Source of the DNA: an uncultured Bacteroidales bacterium
GTDB taxonomy: Bacteria > Bacteroidota > Bacteroidia > Bacteroidales > UBA11471
DNA: 64,000 bases
Direction: 5' to 3'
Assembly: GCA_947593515.1 (NCBI GenBank)
Contig: CANQDQ010000011.1
Location: 1-64,000 of the forward strand
The notes under the pieces are model-generated. The model was not told the DNA's origin. It saw only the letters and a program-made list of their open reading frames with translations, and did not search any database. Made by a program: the position numbers and the translations under genes. Positions 40,324 to 51,103 of the stretch are shown here, piece by piece. The stretch's first letter is position 1. Each line of letters starts with the position of its first letter.

Positions 40324-41624
40324 TTTCGTATGATGGAGGCGCCGATAGCGTTGAGGCGTTGGTCTATGTGTTGGTAGCCGCGATCTATCTGGTCGATGTT
40401 GTGTATCGTGCTGGTGCCTTCTGCCGACAGGGCGGCGATGAGCAGGGCGATGCCCGCGCGTATGTCGGGCGATACCATGGAGGCGGCGCGCAGGGGGTAG
40501 GCTTTGGCTTGCCCGATGACTGCTGCACGGTGCGGGTCGCAAAGAATGATTTGCGCACCCATATCGATAAGTTTATCGACGAAGAAGAGGCGGCTTTCGA
40601 ACATCTTTTGGTGTATCAGCACGCTGCCTTTGGCTTGGGTGGCGACGACGAGAAAGACGCTCAGCAGGTCGGGCGTCAGTCCGGGCCACGGGGCGTCGGC
40701 AAAAGTCATGATGGAACCGTCGATGAAAGTTTCTATTTCATATCCGGCTTGCGTGGGGATATGCAGGTCGTCGCCTTCCTGTTCCACGATGATACCCATG
40801 CGCCGGAAACTGTCGGGTATGATGCCCAAATCTTTGTATGACACGTTTTTGAGGCGAATGTCGGAGCTTGTCATGGCTGCCATACCGATGAAGCTGCCCA
40901 CCTCTATCATGTCGGGCAGAATGGTGTGGGTGCACCCGCCCAAAGAGGTTACGCCGTCGATTTCGAGGAGGTTGGAGCCGATACCCGAAATGCGTGCCCC
41001 CATGGCATTGAGCATCTTGCAGAGTTGTTGCAGGTAAGGTTCGCACGCGGCGTTGTAGATGGTCGTATGCCCTTTTGCCAGCACGGCAGCCATCAGTATG
41101 TTGGCGGTACCGGTTACGGAGGCTTCGTCGAGGAGCATATAGGTGCCTTTCAATTCTTTGGCGGAGATTTCATACACTTGCTGGTCGGGGACGTAGGTAA
41201 ATTCGGCGCCGAGTTTCTGTATGCCGATGAAGTGGGTGTCGAGGCGGCGGCGACCGATTTTATCGCCGCCCGGTTTCGGGATAATCGCTTTTCCGAATCG
41301 GGCGACTAACGGTCCCACCAACATGACGGAGCCGCGCAGCGATGCGCTTTGCCGCAGAAATTCCGGCGTGTCGAGAAAATCGAGATTCAGACGGTCGGCT
41401 TTGAAACGATAAGAGCCTTCACCCATACGGGTAATTTCCACTCCGAAATTTTCCAGCAGCCGGATAAGGTTGTTTACGTCGAGAATGTCGGGCAGGTTGT
41501 GTACTTCCACCGTTTCAGAGGTAAGCAGGGTGGCGCAGAGTATCTGCAATGCTTCGTTTTTTGCGCCCTGCGGGGTGAGTGTTCCCTGCATTCGGCGTCC
41601 GCCTTCGATGATAAAAGATGCCAT
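40320..41624 (-). CDS. murA: UDP-N-acetylglucosamine 1-carboxyvinyltransferase
   Basis: GTLTPQGAKNEALQILCATLLT, RQSASLRGSVMLVGPLVARFG, PGGDKIGRRRLDTH. Confidence 0.95.
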   Translation of the reverse strand: MASFIIEGGRRMQGTLTPQGAKNEALQILCATLLTSETVEVHNLPDILDVNNLIRLLENFGVEITRMGEGSYRFKADRLNLDFLDTPEFLRQSASLRGSVMLVGPLVARFGKAIIPKPGGDKIGRRRLDTHFIGIQKLGAEFTYVPDQQVYEISAKELKGTYMLLDEASVTGTANILMAAVLAKGHTTIYNAACEPYLQQLCKMLNAMGARISGIGSNLLEIDGVTSLGGCTHTILPDMIEVGSFIGMAAMTSSDIRLKNVSYKDLGIIPDSFRRMGIIVEQEGDDLHIPTQAGYEIETFIDGSIMTFADAPWPGLTPDLLSVFLVVATQAKGSVLIHQKMFESRLFFVDKLIDMGAQIILCDPHRAAVIGQAKAYPLRAASMVSPDIRAGIALLIAALSAEGTSTIHNIDQIDRGYQHIDQRLNAIGASIIRK

Positions 41625-41659
41625 AGCTGTAATTTTGCGGGAAGATACGAAAAAAGCGG

Positions 41660-42277
41660 TTATCGTCCCGCTTTTTTCCCATTATTTTTCTTGCGCTGTA
41701 TGTTATTGTTTTCTTTCGGCAAGTCTCGCAATCGCAGTTGTTCGAGGGTAAGGGGCATTTTGTGTTCGGTATATTCGAGCAGGTCTTTGTATATTTTCTC
41801 GTCCTCGACGGCTTCTTTGTTCCATGAAGCAAGCGATTTTTTCATGTGGTTCGCCAGATAGACGAGCAGCTGGTCGCGTTCTTCGCCTTCGGGCATTTCT
41901 TCGCTTTTTTGCAACATTTTTTCGAGCAGCTTGCCGTAATGGCGGTAGCGAATGCTTCCGCTCGCATACGGTACATGGGCGGGCTTGTCGTCGAGTTTCT
42001 CTTTGCGTATCACTTCGTAGGGATAGTCTATATCCAGACGGAAATCCGACATGATAGCCAGATGGTCCCATAATTTGTGGCGGAAGTCGTCGATGTCGCG
42101 CAGGTGCGGAAAGAGATTGCCCATGATATTGACGATGGCGTTGGCGCATCGGGTGCGTTCAGCCCGGTCTTCGATGCTTAGGCAATAGTCTATCATACGG
42201 TGTATGTTTCGACCGTATTCGGGCAAGATGAGTTTCTTTTTCTGTGTATTGTAAGCCAGCAGATTTTCTTGTTCCAT
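41660..42277 (-). CDS. DUF4290 domain-containing protein
   Basis: LAYNTQKKKLILPEYGRNIHRMIDYCLSIEDRAERTRCANAIVNIMGNLFPHLRD. Confidence 0.88.
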   Translation of the reverse strand: MEQENLLAYNTQKKKLILPEYGRNIHRMIDYCLSIEDRAERTRCANAIVNIMGNLFPHLRDIDDFRHKLWDHLAIMSDFRLDIDYPYEVIRKEKLDDKPAHVPYASGSIRYRHYGKLLEKMLQKSEEMPEGEERDQLLVYLANHMKKSLASWNKEAVEDEKIYKDLLEYTEHKMPLTLEQLRLRDLPKENNNIQRKKNNGKKAGR

Positions 42278-42288
42278 ATCGTTTCGGA

Positions 42289-42984
42289 TTAATTGAATAC
42301 TTTGTTTTTGGGAACTGTCGCCACGAACTCTTTCAGGTAGAAAGGTACGAAGTAGGCGAGGTTTTCAAACGCCCCGGCGCGGAATGCCTGTTCCGCCAGT
42401 GCCGTCATGTCGGCGGCCTGCGGGTATATGTCGTCAATGAACGAGGCGTTCGGGTGTGTTATCACGGTGCGGCATTTTTCCGCCCCGTTTCCGAAAAAGA
42501 GTATTTTCCGCGTTTCAAGTATCGGGGCGAAAGCGTTTTCGTCGATGATTTCGGCGGCAACCGGTTTTACAGGCGTGAGCGAGCGGTCGTAAATCGCCGT
42601 ATATACCTCCATGCGCCGTGCATCGATCATGGGGCAGAGCAGCGCGCTCTCGTCGATGCCGTCGCGAAACATCGCCGAGCACGCCATCACGGCGAGGGTA
42701 TCGACTGCAATCAAGGGAATGTCGAGCCCGAAGCACAGTCCTTTGGCTTCGGACACGCCGATGCGCAAGCCGGTGTATGAGCCGGGTCCGCGACTTACGG
42801 CAACGGCGTCGGGCGACAACTGCCGTCCCCGTGCCGTTTCCAAGGCTTCCTGCACATATCCTGCCAGCGAGGTGGTATGCGACATGGGCGTGCGGTTTTC
42901 CCGTCGAAATACGACGCTGCCGTCGCACGACAGCGCGACGGAACACACTTCGGTCGAGGTCTCGATGTGCAGTATGGTCGGCAT
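42289..42984 (-). CDS. tsaB: tRNA threonylcarbamoyladenosine biosynthesis protein TsaB
   Basis: ILHIETSTEVCSVALS, VAVSRGPGSYTGLRIGVSEAKGLCFG; start trimmed to MPTILHIE. Confidence 0.93.
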   Translation of the reverse strand: MPTILHIETSTEVCSVALSCDGSVVFRRENRTPMSHTTSLAGYVQEALETARGRQLSPDAVAVSRGPGSYTGLRIGVSEAKGLCFGLDIPLIAVDTLAVMACSAMFRDGIDESALLCPMIDARRMEVYTAIYDRSLTPVKPVAAEIIDENAFAPILETRKILFFGNGAEKCRTVITHPNASFIDDIYPQAADMTALAEQAFRAGAFENLAYFVPFYLKEFVATVPKNKVFN

Positions 42985-43208
42985 GAAATTTTGTTTGTTT
43001 CGGCAAAAGTAATGTTTTTTTCTGAGATTTTGTGCTTGGCTCCTCTTTTTAAGAAAATGGAGCTGTTCCGAACAGCTCTTTTCCGTCATCGGTGGAAATA
43101 CCGGAAACGACCTGTGGTGTGTTTGTGAATGCATGCGGATATAAATTTTGCGCTTTTCGGGATATTTTTCAAAAACGATTCGTACATTTGCGAAAAATAC
43201 CTGAACCC

Positions 43209-44405
43209 ATGCTATCTCTCGACAAAATCTATCATGCATCTTTCGTATTGAAAGAGGTGATACGGTGTACCGACCTTATTGCCGCTCCGCAAATCAACCC
43301 CGACAGCAAGATATACCTGAAAACGGAGAACCTGCAAATCACAGGTTCGTTCAAGGTGCGGGGCGCCTATTACAAAATATCGCAGCTTTCCGACGAGGAA
43401 AAGGCGCGCGGCGTCATTGCCTGCTCGGCAGGAAATCACGCGCAAGGCGTGGCGTTGGGGGCTACGAAAAACGGTATTAAATCGTTGATATGCCTCCCTG
43501 CCGGCGCACCCATTTCCAAAGTGGAGGCAACGAAGCGGCTGGGTGCGGAAGTGTGTCTGGTCGATGGGGTATATGACGATGCCTATCAAAAGGCTTTGCA
43601 GCTGAAAGAGGAGAAGGGCTATACGTTTGTCCACCCGTTCGACGACGAGAATGTGATAGCCGGTCAGGGCTCGATAGGGCTCGAATTGCTCGAACAGCTC
43701 CCCGATGCCGAAGCGGTCATCGTGCCGGTGGGCGGCGGCGGACTTATTTCGGGGGTGGCTTTTGCGCTCAAGACGCTGCGTCCGAACATAAAGGTATATG
43801 GCGTGCAGGCGGCAGGTGCGCCGAGTATGGTGCAGTCGGTGGCGCACGGCAGTATCGAGCGGCTTCCTTCTGTATCGACCATTGCCGACGGCATCGCCGT
43901 GAAAGAGCCCGGAAAAAATACATTCGAATACTGCAAAAAATATGTCGATGATATCGTAACCGTTACCGACGACGAAATATCCACCGCGATACTTTCGCTC
44001 ATCGAGCGGCAGAAGCTGGTGGCGGAGGGTGCCGGTGCGGTGGCGGTGGCGGCAGCCATGTTCGACAAGGTGCCGATTGCCGAAAAGAAGACGATATGCC
44101 TCGTATCGGGCGGAAATATCGACGTTACGATACTTTCGCGCGTCATCAATCGGGGTTTGGTGAAGTCGGGACGCTCTTACGTATTGACGGTGGAGTTGGC
44201 AGACCGTCCGGGCGAACTGGTGGGCGTAACGAGCATTCTTGCCCGCACGGGTGCCAACATCATTTCTGTACACCACGAGCGCGCCGGAAAAACGCACGAC
44301 ATCAACGCCTGCTATCTGCAAGTGGTGTTGGAAACCCGTAATCAGGAGCATATCGACAGCATACGGGAAGAATTGACGACTGCCGGTTATTCCGTTATAT
44401 CTTAA
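43209..44405 (+). CDS. ilvA: Threonine ammonia-lyase with C-terminal ACT domain
   Basis: KTENLQITGSFKVRGAYYKI, SAGNHAQGVALGA, PVGGGGLISGVA; C-term DRPGELVGVTSILARTGANI. Confidence 0.93.
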   Translation: MLSLDKIYHASFVLKEVIRCTDLIAAPQINPDSKIYLKTENLQITGSFKVRGAYYKISQLSDEEKARGVIACSAGNHAQGVALGATKNGIKSLICLPAGAPISKVEATKRLGAEVCLVDGVYDDAYQKALQLKEEKGYTFVHPFDDENVIAGQGSIGLELLEQLPDAEAVIVPVGGGGLISGVAFALKTLRPNIKVYGVQAAGAPSMVQSVAHGSIERLPSVSTIADGIAVKEPGKNTFEYCKKYVDDIVTVTDDEISTAILSLIERQKLVAEGAGAVAVAAAMFDKVPIAEKKTICLVSGGNIDVTILSRVINRGLVKSGRSYVLTVELADRPGELVGVTSILARTGANIISVHHERAGKTHDINACYLQVVLETRNQEHIDSIREELTTAGYSVIS

Positions 44406-44440
44406 TGAGTTGCTGCGTCAGAATGGCGTTTCCCGAAAAT

Positions 44441-45439
44441 TCAGGAATGATAGGTGTGATGCCCTTTCACGAAGTAGTCGATGATGATGTTTCGGCGACC
44501 TTCGGGCATCGTTTTCAATAGATTGACCTGTGGCTGCTTGTCATAGCGGTTTCGCTCTTTGCGGAAATGATTATGGGCTTGCCACACAGCGCGGGCGTGT
44601 TTCCATTCTCCTCCGGCGACAAAGCGGGCGAAAGCGATGGCATCGAGAAGCCGGCGCCGGAAAATGATTTTTTTCCCCTCCCTGCGCGGCAGGTTTTTGT
44701 AGAGCATGAACAGGTTGTTGCGGAAATTGAGATAGGTTTTTCGCGGCTCGGTCGAAGCCAGCGTTGCGCCGCCGAGATGATATACCTTGCTGTCGGGTAC
44801 GACCATGATTTTGTACCCTGCTAATTTTACGCGCCAGCAGAGGTCGATTTCCTCCATGTGGGCGAAAAATTTTTCATCGAGACCGCCCGCTTTCAAATAC
44901 ACTTCTCTCCGGATAAATAGACACGCGCCCGTCGCCCAGAATATTTCGGCGGGAGTATCGTATTGCCCCTCGTCGTTTTCGACGGTGGAGAAGATGCGCC
45001 CCCGACAGTAGGGATAGCCGTATTTATCGAGAAAACCGCCGCCGGCTCCGGCATACTCGAATGCTTTTTTGTTGCGGTAGGAGAGCAGTTTGGGCTGGCA
45101 GGCGCCCACGTCGGCGCGGTTCTCGCAGAAGTCGAGCAGCGGCGGCAGCCACCCTTCCGGCGTTTCTACGTCGGAGTTGAGCAGCACCACGTAGGGATAT
45201 TCCAGCTCTTTCACGGCTGAATTGTACCCGCCGGCATATCCGTAGTTTTTCGGTAGGCGCATGATGCGCACTTGCGGAAATGCTTTTTCCACCCACGCTA
45301 AGGAATCGTCGGTCGATCCGTTGTCGGCGACCACCACGTCGGCGAGTTCTTCCGGCGTGTGGGCGCATACCGACGGGAGAAACTCCCGCAGCAGGGCGGC
45401 TCCGTTCCAGTTCAAGATGATGACGGCTACTTTTTTCAT
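44441..45439 (-). CDS. Glycosyltransferase family 2
   Basis: VAVIILNWNGAALLREFLPSV, VVADNGSTDDSLAWV, NYGYAGGYNSAV. Confidence 0.93.
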   Translation of the reverse strand: MKKVAVIILNWNGAALLREFLPSVCAHTPEELADVVVADNGSTDDSLAWVEKAFPQVRIMRLPKNYGYAGGYNSAVKELEYPYVVLLNSDVETPEGWLPPLLDFCENRADVGACQPKLLSYRNKKAFEYAGAGGGFLDKYGYPYCRGRIFSTVENDEGQYDTPAEIFWATGACLFIRREVYLKAGGLDEKFFAHMEEIDLCWRVKLAGYKIMVVPDSKVYHLGGATLASTEPRKTYLNFRNNLFMLYKNLPRREGKKIIFRRRLLDAIAFARFVAGGEWKHARAVWQAHNHFRKERNRYDKQPQVNLLKTMPEGRRNIIIDYFVKGHHTYHS

Positions 45440-45443
45440 GGGG

Positions 45444-46346
45444 CTATTCGGTTTGTCGGTTATGTTTCCATCGGTTGTGCGACCAGAGCCAGCATTCGGG
45501 CGCGCGCAGAATCGTCTGTTCCATCAGTGCGATATACCGGTCGGATATTTCATAATCGGGACATTCGCGCGGATTCATCGCGATTTCCCGTATCGTTGCC
45601 GTATAGCAGCCGCGTTTCACTTTTTCCACATCGAAGTACATCACGGCGAAATCGAGCTTTTTGGCGATGGTTTCGCCTCCGGTGAGTATCGGCGTATCTT
45701 GGTGCAGGAACGTTGTCCGATGGTGAATGTTGGCGGGCGAGGGCGTTTGGTCGGCGATGAATCCCGTGCCCGACACCCGACCGGCGGCACGGGTGGTGAG
45801 CAGCACCCGCAGGGTATCGTTTTTGGAAATGTTGGCGAGACCGAAGCGGGAGCGTATTTTCAGGAACAGTCGGTCAGCCCACGCATTTTTCAGCGGGCGG
45901 TATATCTGTCCGAGGTCGGTGTTGGTTACGTGCAGCCAAAGCGAAATCGACGAGATGTACTCCCAGTTGCCGTAGTGCCCCAGCATCATGATGACCGAGC
46001 GTCCGCTGTTGAGGGTGTTTTCTATGCGTTCGGCGTGAATGAATTTCATGCGGCGACGCATTTCGTCGTCGGATATGTGCAGCAGCTTGACGGTCTCGAA
46101 AAAGTAGTCGCAGAAGTGGCGATAGAAGCGGTGTTCGATACGGCGAATCTCTTTCGCACTCTTTTCGGGAAAAGAGTTTCGCAGATTCTTGCGAACGATT
46201 TTCCGCCGGTATCTTACGATGTGATATACGAAAGGAGCGAGCAGATCGGAGAGAACGAAGAGCGCCCGCAGCGGCAGAAACGCCAACAGTCGCAACAGCC
46301 AACCGACCGGCGCCAACAAAATCGTATATACCGTTTCTTTCTTCAT
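45444..46346 (-). CDS. Lysophospholipid/lipid A acyltransferase (LpxL/HtrB family)
   Basis: VIMMLGHYGNWEYISSISLWL, GTGFIADQTPSPANIHHRTTFLHQDTPILTGGETIAKKL. Confidence 0.9.
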   Translation of the reverse strand: MKKETVYTILLAPVGWLLRLLAFLPLRALFVLSDLLAPFVYHIVRYRRKIVRKNLRNSFPEKSAKEIRRIEHRFYRHFCDYFFETVKLLHISDDEMRRRMKFIHAERIENTLNSGRSVIMMLGHYGNWEYISSISLWLHVTNTDLGQIYRPLKNAWADRLFLKIRSRFGLANISKNDTLRVLLTTRAAGRVSGTGFIADQTPSPANIHHRTTFLHQDTPILTGGETIAKKLDFAVMYFDVEKVKRGCYTATIREIAMNPRECPDYEISDRYIALMEQTILRAPECWLWSHNRWKHNRQTE

Positions 46347-47728
46347 ATCGCGAGAGTTGCTTGCAGAGTCGGAATGTCATTTTTTTCGATGAATCCGCCG
46401 ATTTTTACGTCGCAGACGGTATTGACGAGCGACTTGTCGAACGGCAGTTCCACCCGCACGTAGTTGTCGGTGAAGCCGTGCATCGGCGCGCCTTTGGCGG
46501 GGTGCTCGAAGAGTACGGGGCGCGTTTTCCCCATTTGCGAAGAGTAGAAGCGGCGAAGTTTTTTATCGGATATTTCGAGCATTCGCCGACAGCGTTCGTG
46601 CCGCACCTCTTGCGGGACGACGGGGGTGATGCGCAGCGCTTGCGTGCCCGGTCGTTCGGAGTAGGTGAACACGTGCAGTTGCGAGAGGTCGAGATTCTCG
46701 ACGAAAGTGGCGGATTCATCGAAAAAAGTGTCGGTTTCGCCGCGCATACCTACGATTAAATCCACGCCGATGAATGCGTCGGGCATGACTCGCCGGATAT
46801 GCGCGATTTTATCGGCAAAAAGCGCTGTGTCGTACCGGCGACGCATCAGGCGCAGCACTTCGTCGCTGCCCGATTGCAGCGGAATGTGGAAGTGCGGAGC
46901 AAATCGTTGCGATGCCGCCACGAAGTCGATGAGTTCGTCGGTGAGCAAATCCGGTTCCAGCGACGAGATGCGGTAGCGGGCGATGCCCTCCACGCGGTCG
47001 AGTGCGCCGACGAGGTCGTAAAACGATTCACCTGTCGAACGTCCGAAGTCGCCGATGTTCACGCCCGTCAGTACGATTTCGCGTCCCCCTTCTTCGGCGA
47101 CGCCCTCCGCCTGCCTCACGAGGTCGGCAATCGAGCCGTTGCGGCTGCGTCCGCGTGCGAAAGGTATGGTGCAGTACGAGCAGAAGTAGTCGCAGCCGTC
47201 CTGCACTTTCAGAAAGTAGCGAGTGCGGTCGCCGCGCGAGCACGAGGGGGCAAAGCGGCGTATCTCCTTGCTCGGGGTGGTGGCGATGTCGCCTGCGCCC
47301 TGTCGTTTGTGCAGCCGGTCGAGAAACTCCGTTATCTTTCCTTTCTCTTCCGCGCCCAAGACCAAATCCACCCCTTCGATATGCGCCACATCGCCGGGTT
47401 TCAGTTGGGCGTAGCAGCCCGTAACGATAACGGCTGCGCCCGGGTGGCGGCGTATGATGCGGCGTATGGTTTGGCGGCATTTCTTGTCAGCGAGCTCAGT
47501 AACGGAACAGGTATTGATGATGCAGAGGTCGGCAGCCTCGCCGTTGGCGGCGCGATGTATGCCCCGTTCTTCCAAGAGGCGACCGATGGTCGAGGTCTCG
47601 GCGAAGTTGAGTTTGCAGCCCAACGTGTAGTAGGCTGCCCGCTGCGGTTGGAGAGTTCGGCTGTCGCTCACGTGCTGAAATATTTTGAGATACTCCGCAA
47701 AAGTAATTATTTTGCGGCAAATCCGCAT
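46343..47728 (-). CDS. mtaB: tRNA (N(6)-L-threonylcarbamoyladenosine(37)-C(2))-methylthiotransferase
   Basis: YYTLGCKLNFAETS, INTCSVTELADKKCRQ, VQDGCDYFCSYCTIPFARGRSRN; start may be an internal GTG near 47671. Confidence 0.9.
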   Translation of the reverse strand: MRICRKIITFAEYLKIFQHVSDSRTLQPQRAAYYTLGCKLNFAETSTIGRLLEERGIHRAANGEAADLCIINTCSVTELADKKCRQTIRRIIRRHPGAAVIVTGCYAQLKPGDVAHIEGVDLVLGAEEKGKITEFLDRLHKRQGAGDIATTPSKEIRRFAPSCSRGDRTRYFLKVQDGCDYFCSYCTIPFARGRSRNGSIADLVRQAEGVAEEGGREIVLTGVNIGDFGRSTGESFYDLVGALDRVEGIARYRISSLEPDLLTDELIDFVAASQRFAPHFHIPLQSGSDEVLRLMRRRYDTALFADKIAHIRRVMPDAFIGVDLIVGMRGETDTFFDESATFVENLDLSQLHVFTYSERPGTQALRITPVVPQEVRHERCRRMLEISDKKLRRFYSSQMGKTRPVLFEHPAKGAPMHGFTDNYVRVELPFDKSLVNTVCDVKIGGFIEKNDIPTLQATLAI

Positions 47729-47746
47729 TTCCTTTCCCGCTCTTTT

Positions 47747-50700
47747 TTATTTGCCCGTCGGCAGACGGCGGTACAGGAGAAATATTTTTCCGACGATGCC
47801 GGAAGGTTGTAACGTATCATCGGGTGTAACAATTGGCGGCAGGGCGCACGTTATCCGCTTGCTCTCCGGCAGGGAGGCATCGCCTATCATGCGATTCATC
47901 AGCGAGTTGGCGACAAATATTTTCAACGTGTCTTTCCCGTTTCTTGCTACATCGGTCAGGTCGGCTTCGTAAGGCGCACACCATACGGTGGCGACGGTAT
48001 CGCTTCCGAGTACGACGCGGGCAATGTCGTGCAGCGCCTTGAATTGCAGGTACACCCGCTCGTCCGAAGTTTGTTTTTTTATCTGTATTTCTTTTGTATA
48101 AACGGCTGTTCCCGAATAGTATTTGATGCGCGGGTCGTCGCTGTCGCGCCAGTCGGTGAGCGTGTCGAATATCGTTTCTCCGCAGCCGCCCGATTTTTCG
48201 GAAAAACAGACGCTCCATTTTCCGGCGATTTCTTCGCGCCGTTCCGTCATCGTGCTCGGTGGGCAGGGCAAGTCGCCCGACGGCTGGTCTGTCCATACAA
48301 TGAAGAACGATTCTTTTGCCGCGAGTTGCAAAGGCACGGACGCAAAGCCTTTGGGCGATGCCTCTGCCGATAGTCGGTAGCGCTGCCCTGTAACCGGATT
48401 CCACAACTCTGCCGTCGTCCGGTCGCAACGGAATGTGAATGTATCGTTCATTGGGGTGTCGGCATGATTGGCGATGAAATAGAGGTCGGCATCGGCAAGT
48501 CGGCGGTGGGCGAAATATATCGAATCTTTTTTCACGCTGCCGTGAACGAGAGCGAGGTCGGGCGCGATACCAGCCGCTTCGACCGCTTTTGCCAAAGGCA
48601 ACCCCCAATACACCGTACCTTTTCCGTATCGGCGGTGCCCCGACGGTGTCGCTTCTTCGCCCCACATTTCTGCGACCAAAGCGTTGTACTGCCGGTCATG
48701 ACTTTTGTCGCGCAGGCTTCGCGAGCCGGTAGGTCGGCTGCCGTAAACGGGTACGCCGGCTTTCACGAGCGATGCGATTTTTTGCAGCGCCTCCCACGTT
48801 ATTTCGCCGTTGCGGGGCAGCACCATCATGCGGTAACTCATGCCGTCGGGCAGGACGATGCACCCGTCGTCCGCCGACATTCTCGACAGCAACGCGTCGG
48901 TCGTGAAGGCGTCGAAGTCAAGCCCTGCCGGCACTTCGGGCAGACGGTGCGTCAATATTTTCACCGGCGCGTTTTCGCCGAGATAGATACATAGGTCGAC
49001 GACCGGCTCGCCCTGCCGCATCAGGGAAGCGCAGCGCGCCTGATAGTCCCAGAAACTGCGGCTGTATGGCCAATAGGTATTGTTCCGGTTGAGGCAGTAG
49101 TGGCGCCCGCCGCCGGTGTTGCCGGGTATCTTGTCGAGGTAAGGCTGGTAAGCCGAGGCGCAAACGGCGAACTCGTTGATGCCGAAACAGTAGGCATAGT
49201 CCGCCAGCGATTTCAAGTATGCCAATGAATGGGAAAATCGAGCATCGGTAAAGGCTTCCGCCGAAGCGATGCGCTTCCCGTACAGGTGGGCTGCCGACGA
49301 ACACTCTTTGATATCGTAGTTGCCATCGGGGTGTATCGCCCAAAATTCGCCCTGCGGTTTTTCCACCCGACCTTTGGCTTGTATGGGGTCAGCCACGATG
49401 CAGAGGGCGTTTCCCGTTGCCTGCGCTGTAAATTCCAGTCCGTTTTCCCGACACAGCCGTTGCAGCGTTCCATAATATTTTTCGGCGATGAGGTCGGCTA
49501 TCGTGCGGCGGACGTCGAACAGAAAGCGGTCTGATTCCTCGCGCGACCCCACCACGTAGCCCGCCATGGCGGGCAGGTAAGGCATCATGTCGTATCCCCG
49601 CAGGCGCAGAAACTCTTTTTCAAATCCTTTCGTCCAGTTTTGCGAGCCGGCTTCGTGGCTGTCCATCGCCACGCCCGATAGTCTGCCGCCGTGTCGTTTC
49701 AGCGAGTCGGCAATCGGTTTCAGGTAATTGTTCCAGTGCACCTCGACGGCGCGAGCCGACAGTTTGTCGCATTCCAGTCCTTTCATGTTGCTTCGTCCGT
49801 GCTTCGTCTTGCCGCCGGTGGGAACGTAAGCCAGCCGCACGATTCTCCACCGCCCTTGCGGGGCGTCCCAGCGCAGCGTGCCGCTGCTGTCGACGCGAGC
49901 CGTCAGGTCGATGATGTCTTCGCGCTGCACCGTCTCCTCCGGTGCGTAAGCCGGCGTGCGGTCTTTCTCGATGTATTCGGAGAAAAGCCCCGCTTTCTCC
50001 TCCCATTGGTCGATGCAGGCGCGCGACGACAGACACACGTCGCCGAGCCGAATGTCGGGCGCACGGTCGCTCTCCTCTCCGCCGTACAGACGGAGGCGGA
50101 AAAAGCGGGCGGTAACTGCCGGAAACGAAACCGTCTTCTGCCGCCAGTTCGAATGCGCCTTGTATATCGGCAGCAGCCGGCACACGGGGCGGTAGTCGGT
50201 GCCGTTGTCCGACGCTTCGAGGGTGCCCAAGTCGGGCAGCACCCGATAGCCCGTACCCGTGAACGTGTCCGACGGACAGCCCGGCACGTTGGTCGCACTC
50301 GTGGTCGCCTTGCCCTGCGGTGCGGCTTGGTAGGAGAGGCTGCGGGCGGTGAAGTCGCGTCCGAAGTCGAGCGTCAGGAATACCGCATTCCCGCGCTCCG
50401 GCTTCGGAATGCGCACCAATGTTTTCCCGTGTTCGAATATTTTTTCGGCATCGAGGTCTCGGATATTGCACGCGATGCGCGGGTGCAGCGAACGGCTGTC
50501 GCCGGCATCGTCGGCGACGGGAAATGCCAGCACGGCGACATCGCCGTAACAGCCGTAAGCCGATTCGGGCTTCGGCAACCGCGCTTCTATGCGGCGACCT
50601 CCCGCCAGCGTCGTATCGGCAGCGGTGAGCATCTGCATACCCGACTCGTGCGTAATCCACGGTCCGCCGGCTACGAAGCCGTTGGAGATATGCGTTTCAA

Positions 50701-51043
50701 AAGAGAGCCCTACGCGGGCAGCCTCCTGCGCAGCAAAAAACAGCATCTCCCACCATTCCGGCGAGAACGCCGCGCACGCCCCTTTTCCGTCGCCGTGCAC
50801 TTGGTCGTAATAGACGACTCCGCCCACGCCGGCGCGCCGGAACGCTTCCAAATCGGCGGTGATGCCTTCGCGGGTCGTTTCCGTTTCGCCGTGAAACCAC
50901 CACACTTTCGTCCGTGCCGTGTCTTGCGGCGTGAGAAAGCCAGCCAAAGCCTCCCGCAAAGATCCGGGCGCTTCGCCGGCGTGTCGTCCGCACCCCGTCA
51001 AGCCGAGTAGAGCCGCTAATCCCAAACAGAATATCCGATACAT
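47747..51043 (-). CDS. Glycosyl hydrolase, GH106-like alpha-L-rhamnosidase
   Basis: Lipobox LLGLTGC; VWWFHGETETTREGITADLEAFRRAGVGGVVYYDQVHG; length and C-terminal beta-sandwich; start trimmed. Confidence 0.82.
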   Translation of the reverse strand: MYRIFCLGLAALLGLTGCGRHAGEAPGSLREALAGFLTPQDTARTKVWWFHGETETTREGITADLEAFRRAGVGGVVYYDQVHGDGKGACAAFSPEWWEMLFFAAQEAARVGLSFETHISNGFVAGGPWITHESGMQMLTAADTTLAGGRRIEARLPKPESAYGCYGDVAVLAFPVADDAGDSRSLHPRIACNIRDLDAEKIFEHGKTLVRIPKPERGNAVFLTLDFGRDFTARSLSYQAAPQGKATTSATNVPGCPSDTFTGTGYRVLPDLGTLEASDNGTDYRPVCRLLPIYKAHSNWRQKTVSFPAVTARFFRLRLYGGEESDRAPDIRLGDVCLSSRACIDQWEEKAGLFSEYIEKDRTPAYAPEETVQREDIIDLTARVDSSGTLRWDAPQGRWRIVRLAYVPTGGKTKHGRSNMKGLECDKLSARAVEVHWNNYLKPIADSLKRHGGRLSGVAMDSHEAGSQNWTKGFEKEFLRLRGYDMMPYLPAMAGYVVGSREESDRFLFDVRRTIADLIAEKYYGTLQRLCRENGLEFTAQATGNALCIVADPIQAKGRVEKPQGEFWAIHPDGNYDIKECSSAAHLYGKRIASAEAFTDARFSHSLAYLKSLADYAYCFGINEFAVCASAYQPYLDKIPGNTGGGRHYCLNRNNTYWPYSRSFWDYQARCASLMRQGEPVVDLCIYLGENAPVKILTHRLPEVPAGLDFDAFTTDALLSRMSADDGCIVLPDGMSYRMMVLPRNGEITWEALQKIASLVKAGVPVYGSRPTGSRSLRDKSHDRQYNALVAEMWGEEATPSGHRRYGKGTVYWGLPLAKAVEAAGIAPDLALVHGSVKKDSIYFAHRRLADADLYFIANHADTPMNDTFTFRCDRTTAELWNPVTGQRYRLSAEASPKGFASVPLQLAAKESFFIVWTDQPSGDLPCPPSTMTERREEIAGKWSVCFSEKSGGCGETIFDTLTDWRDSDDPRIKYYSGTAVYTKEIQIKKQTSDERVYLQFKALHDIARVVLGSDTVATVWCAPYEADLTDVARNGKDTLKIFVANSLMNRMIGDASLPESKRITCALPPIVTPDDTLQPSGIVGKIFLLYRRLPTGK

Positions 51044-51103
51044 TTTTATTGTAAATCTGTTGGCGGTTATACCCAACGGATTTAATGTATTAATTAATTC
51101 CTA

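Noticed and set aside
43057-43083. Hairpin GAGCTGTT/AACAGCTC followed by TTTT as an ilvA attenuator
   Set aside because: A good -7 element (TACATTTG, 43193-43200) lies downstream of it and next to the ilvA start, so the hairpin is probably not in the ilvA leader
49691-51010. 439-aa plus-strand ORF
   Set aside because: Antisense to the GH106-like gene; low-complexity composition typical of shadow ORFs
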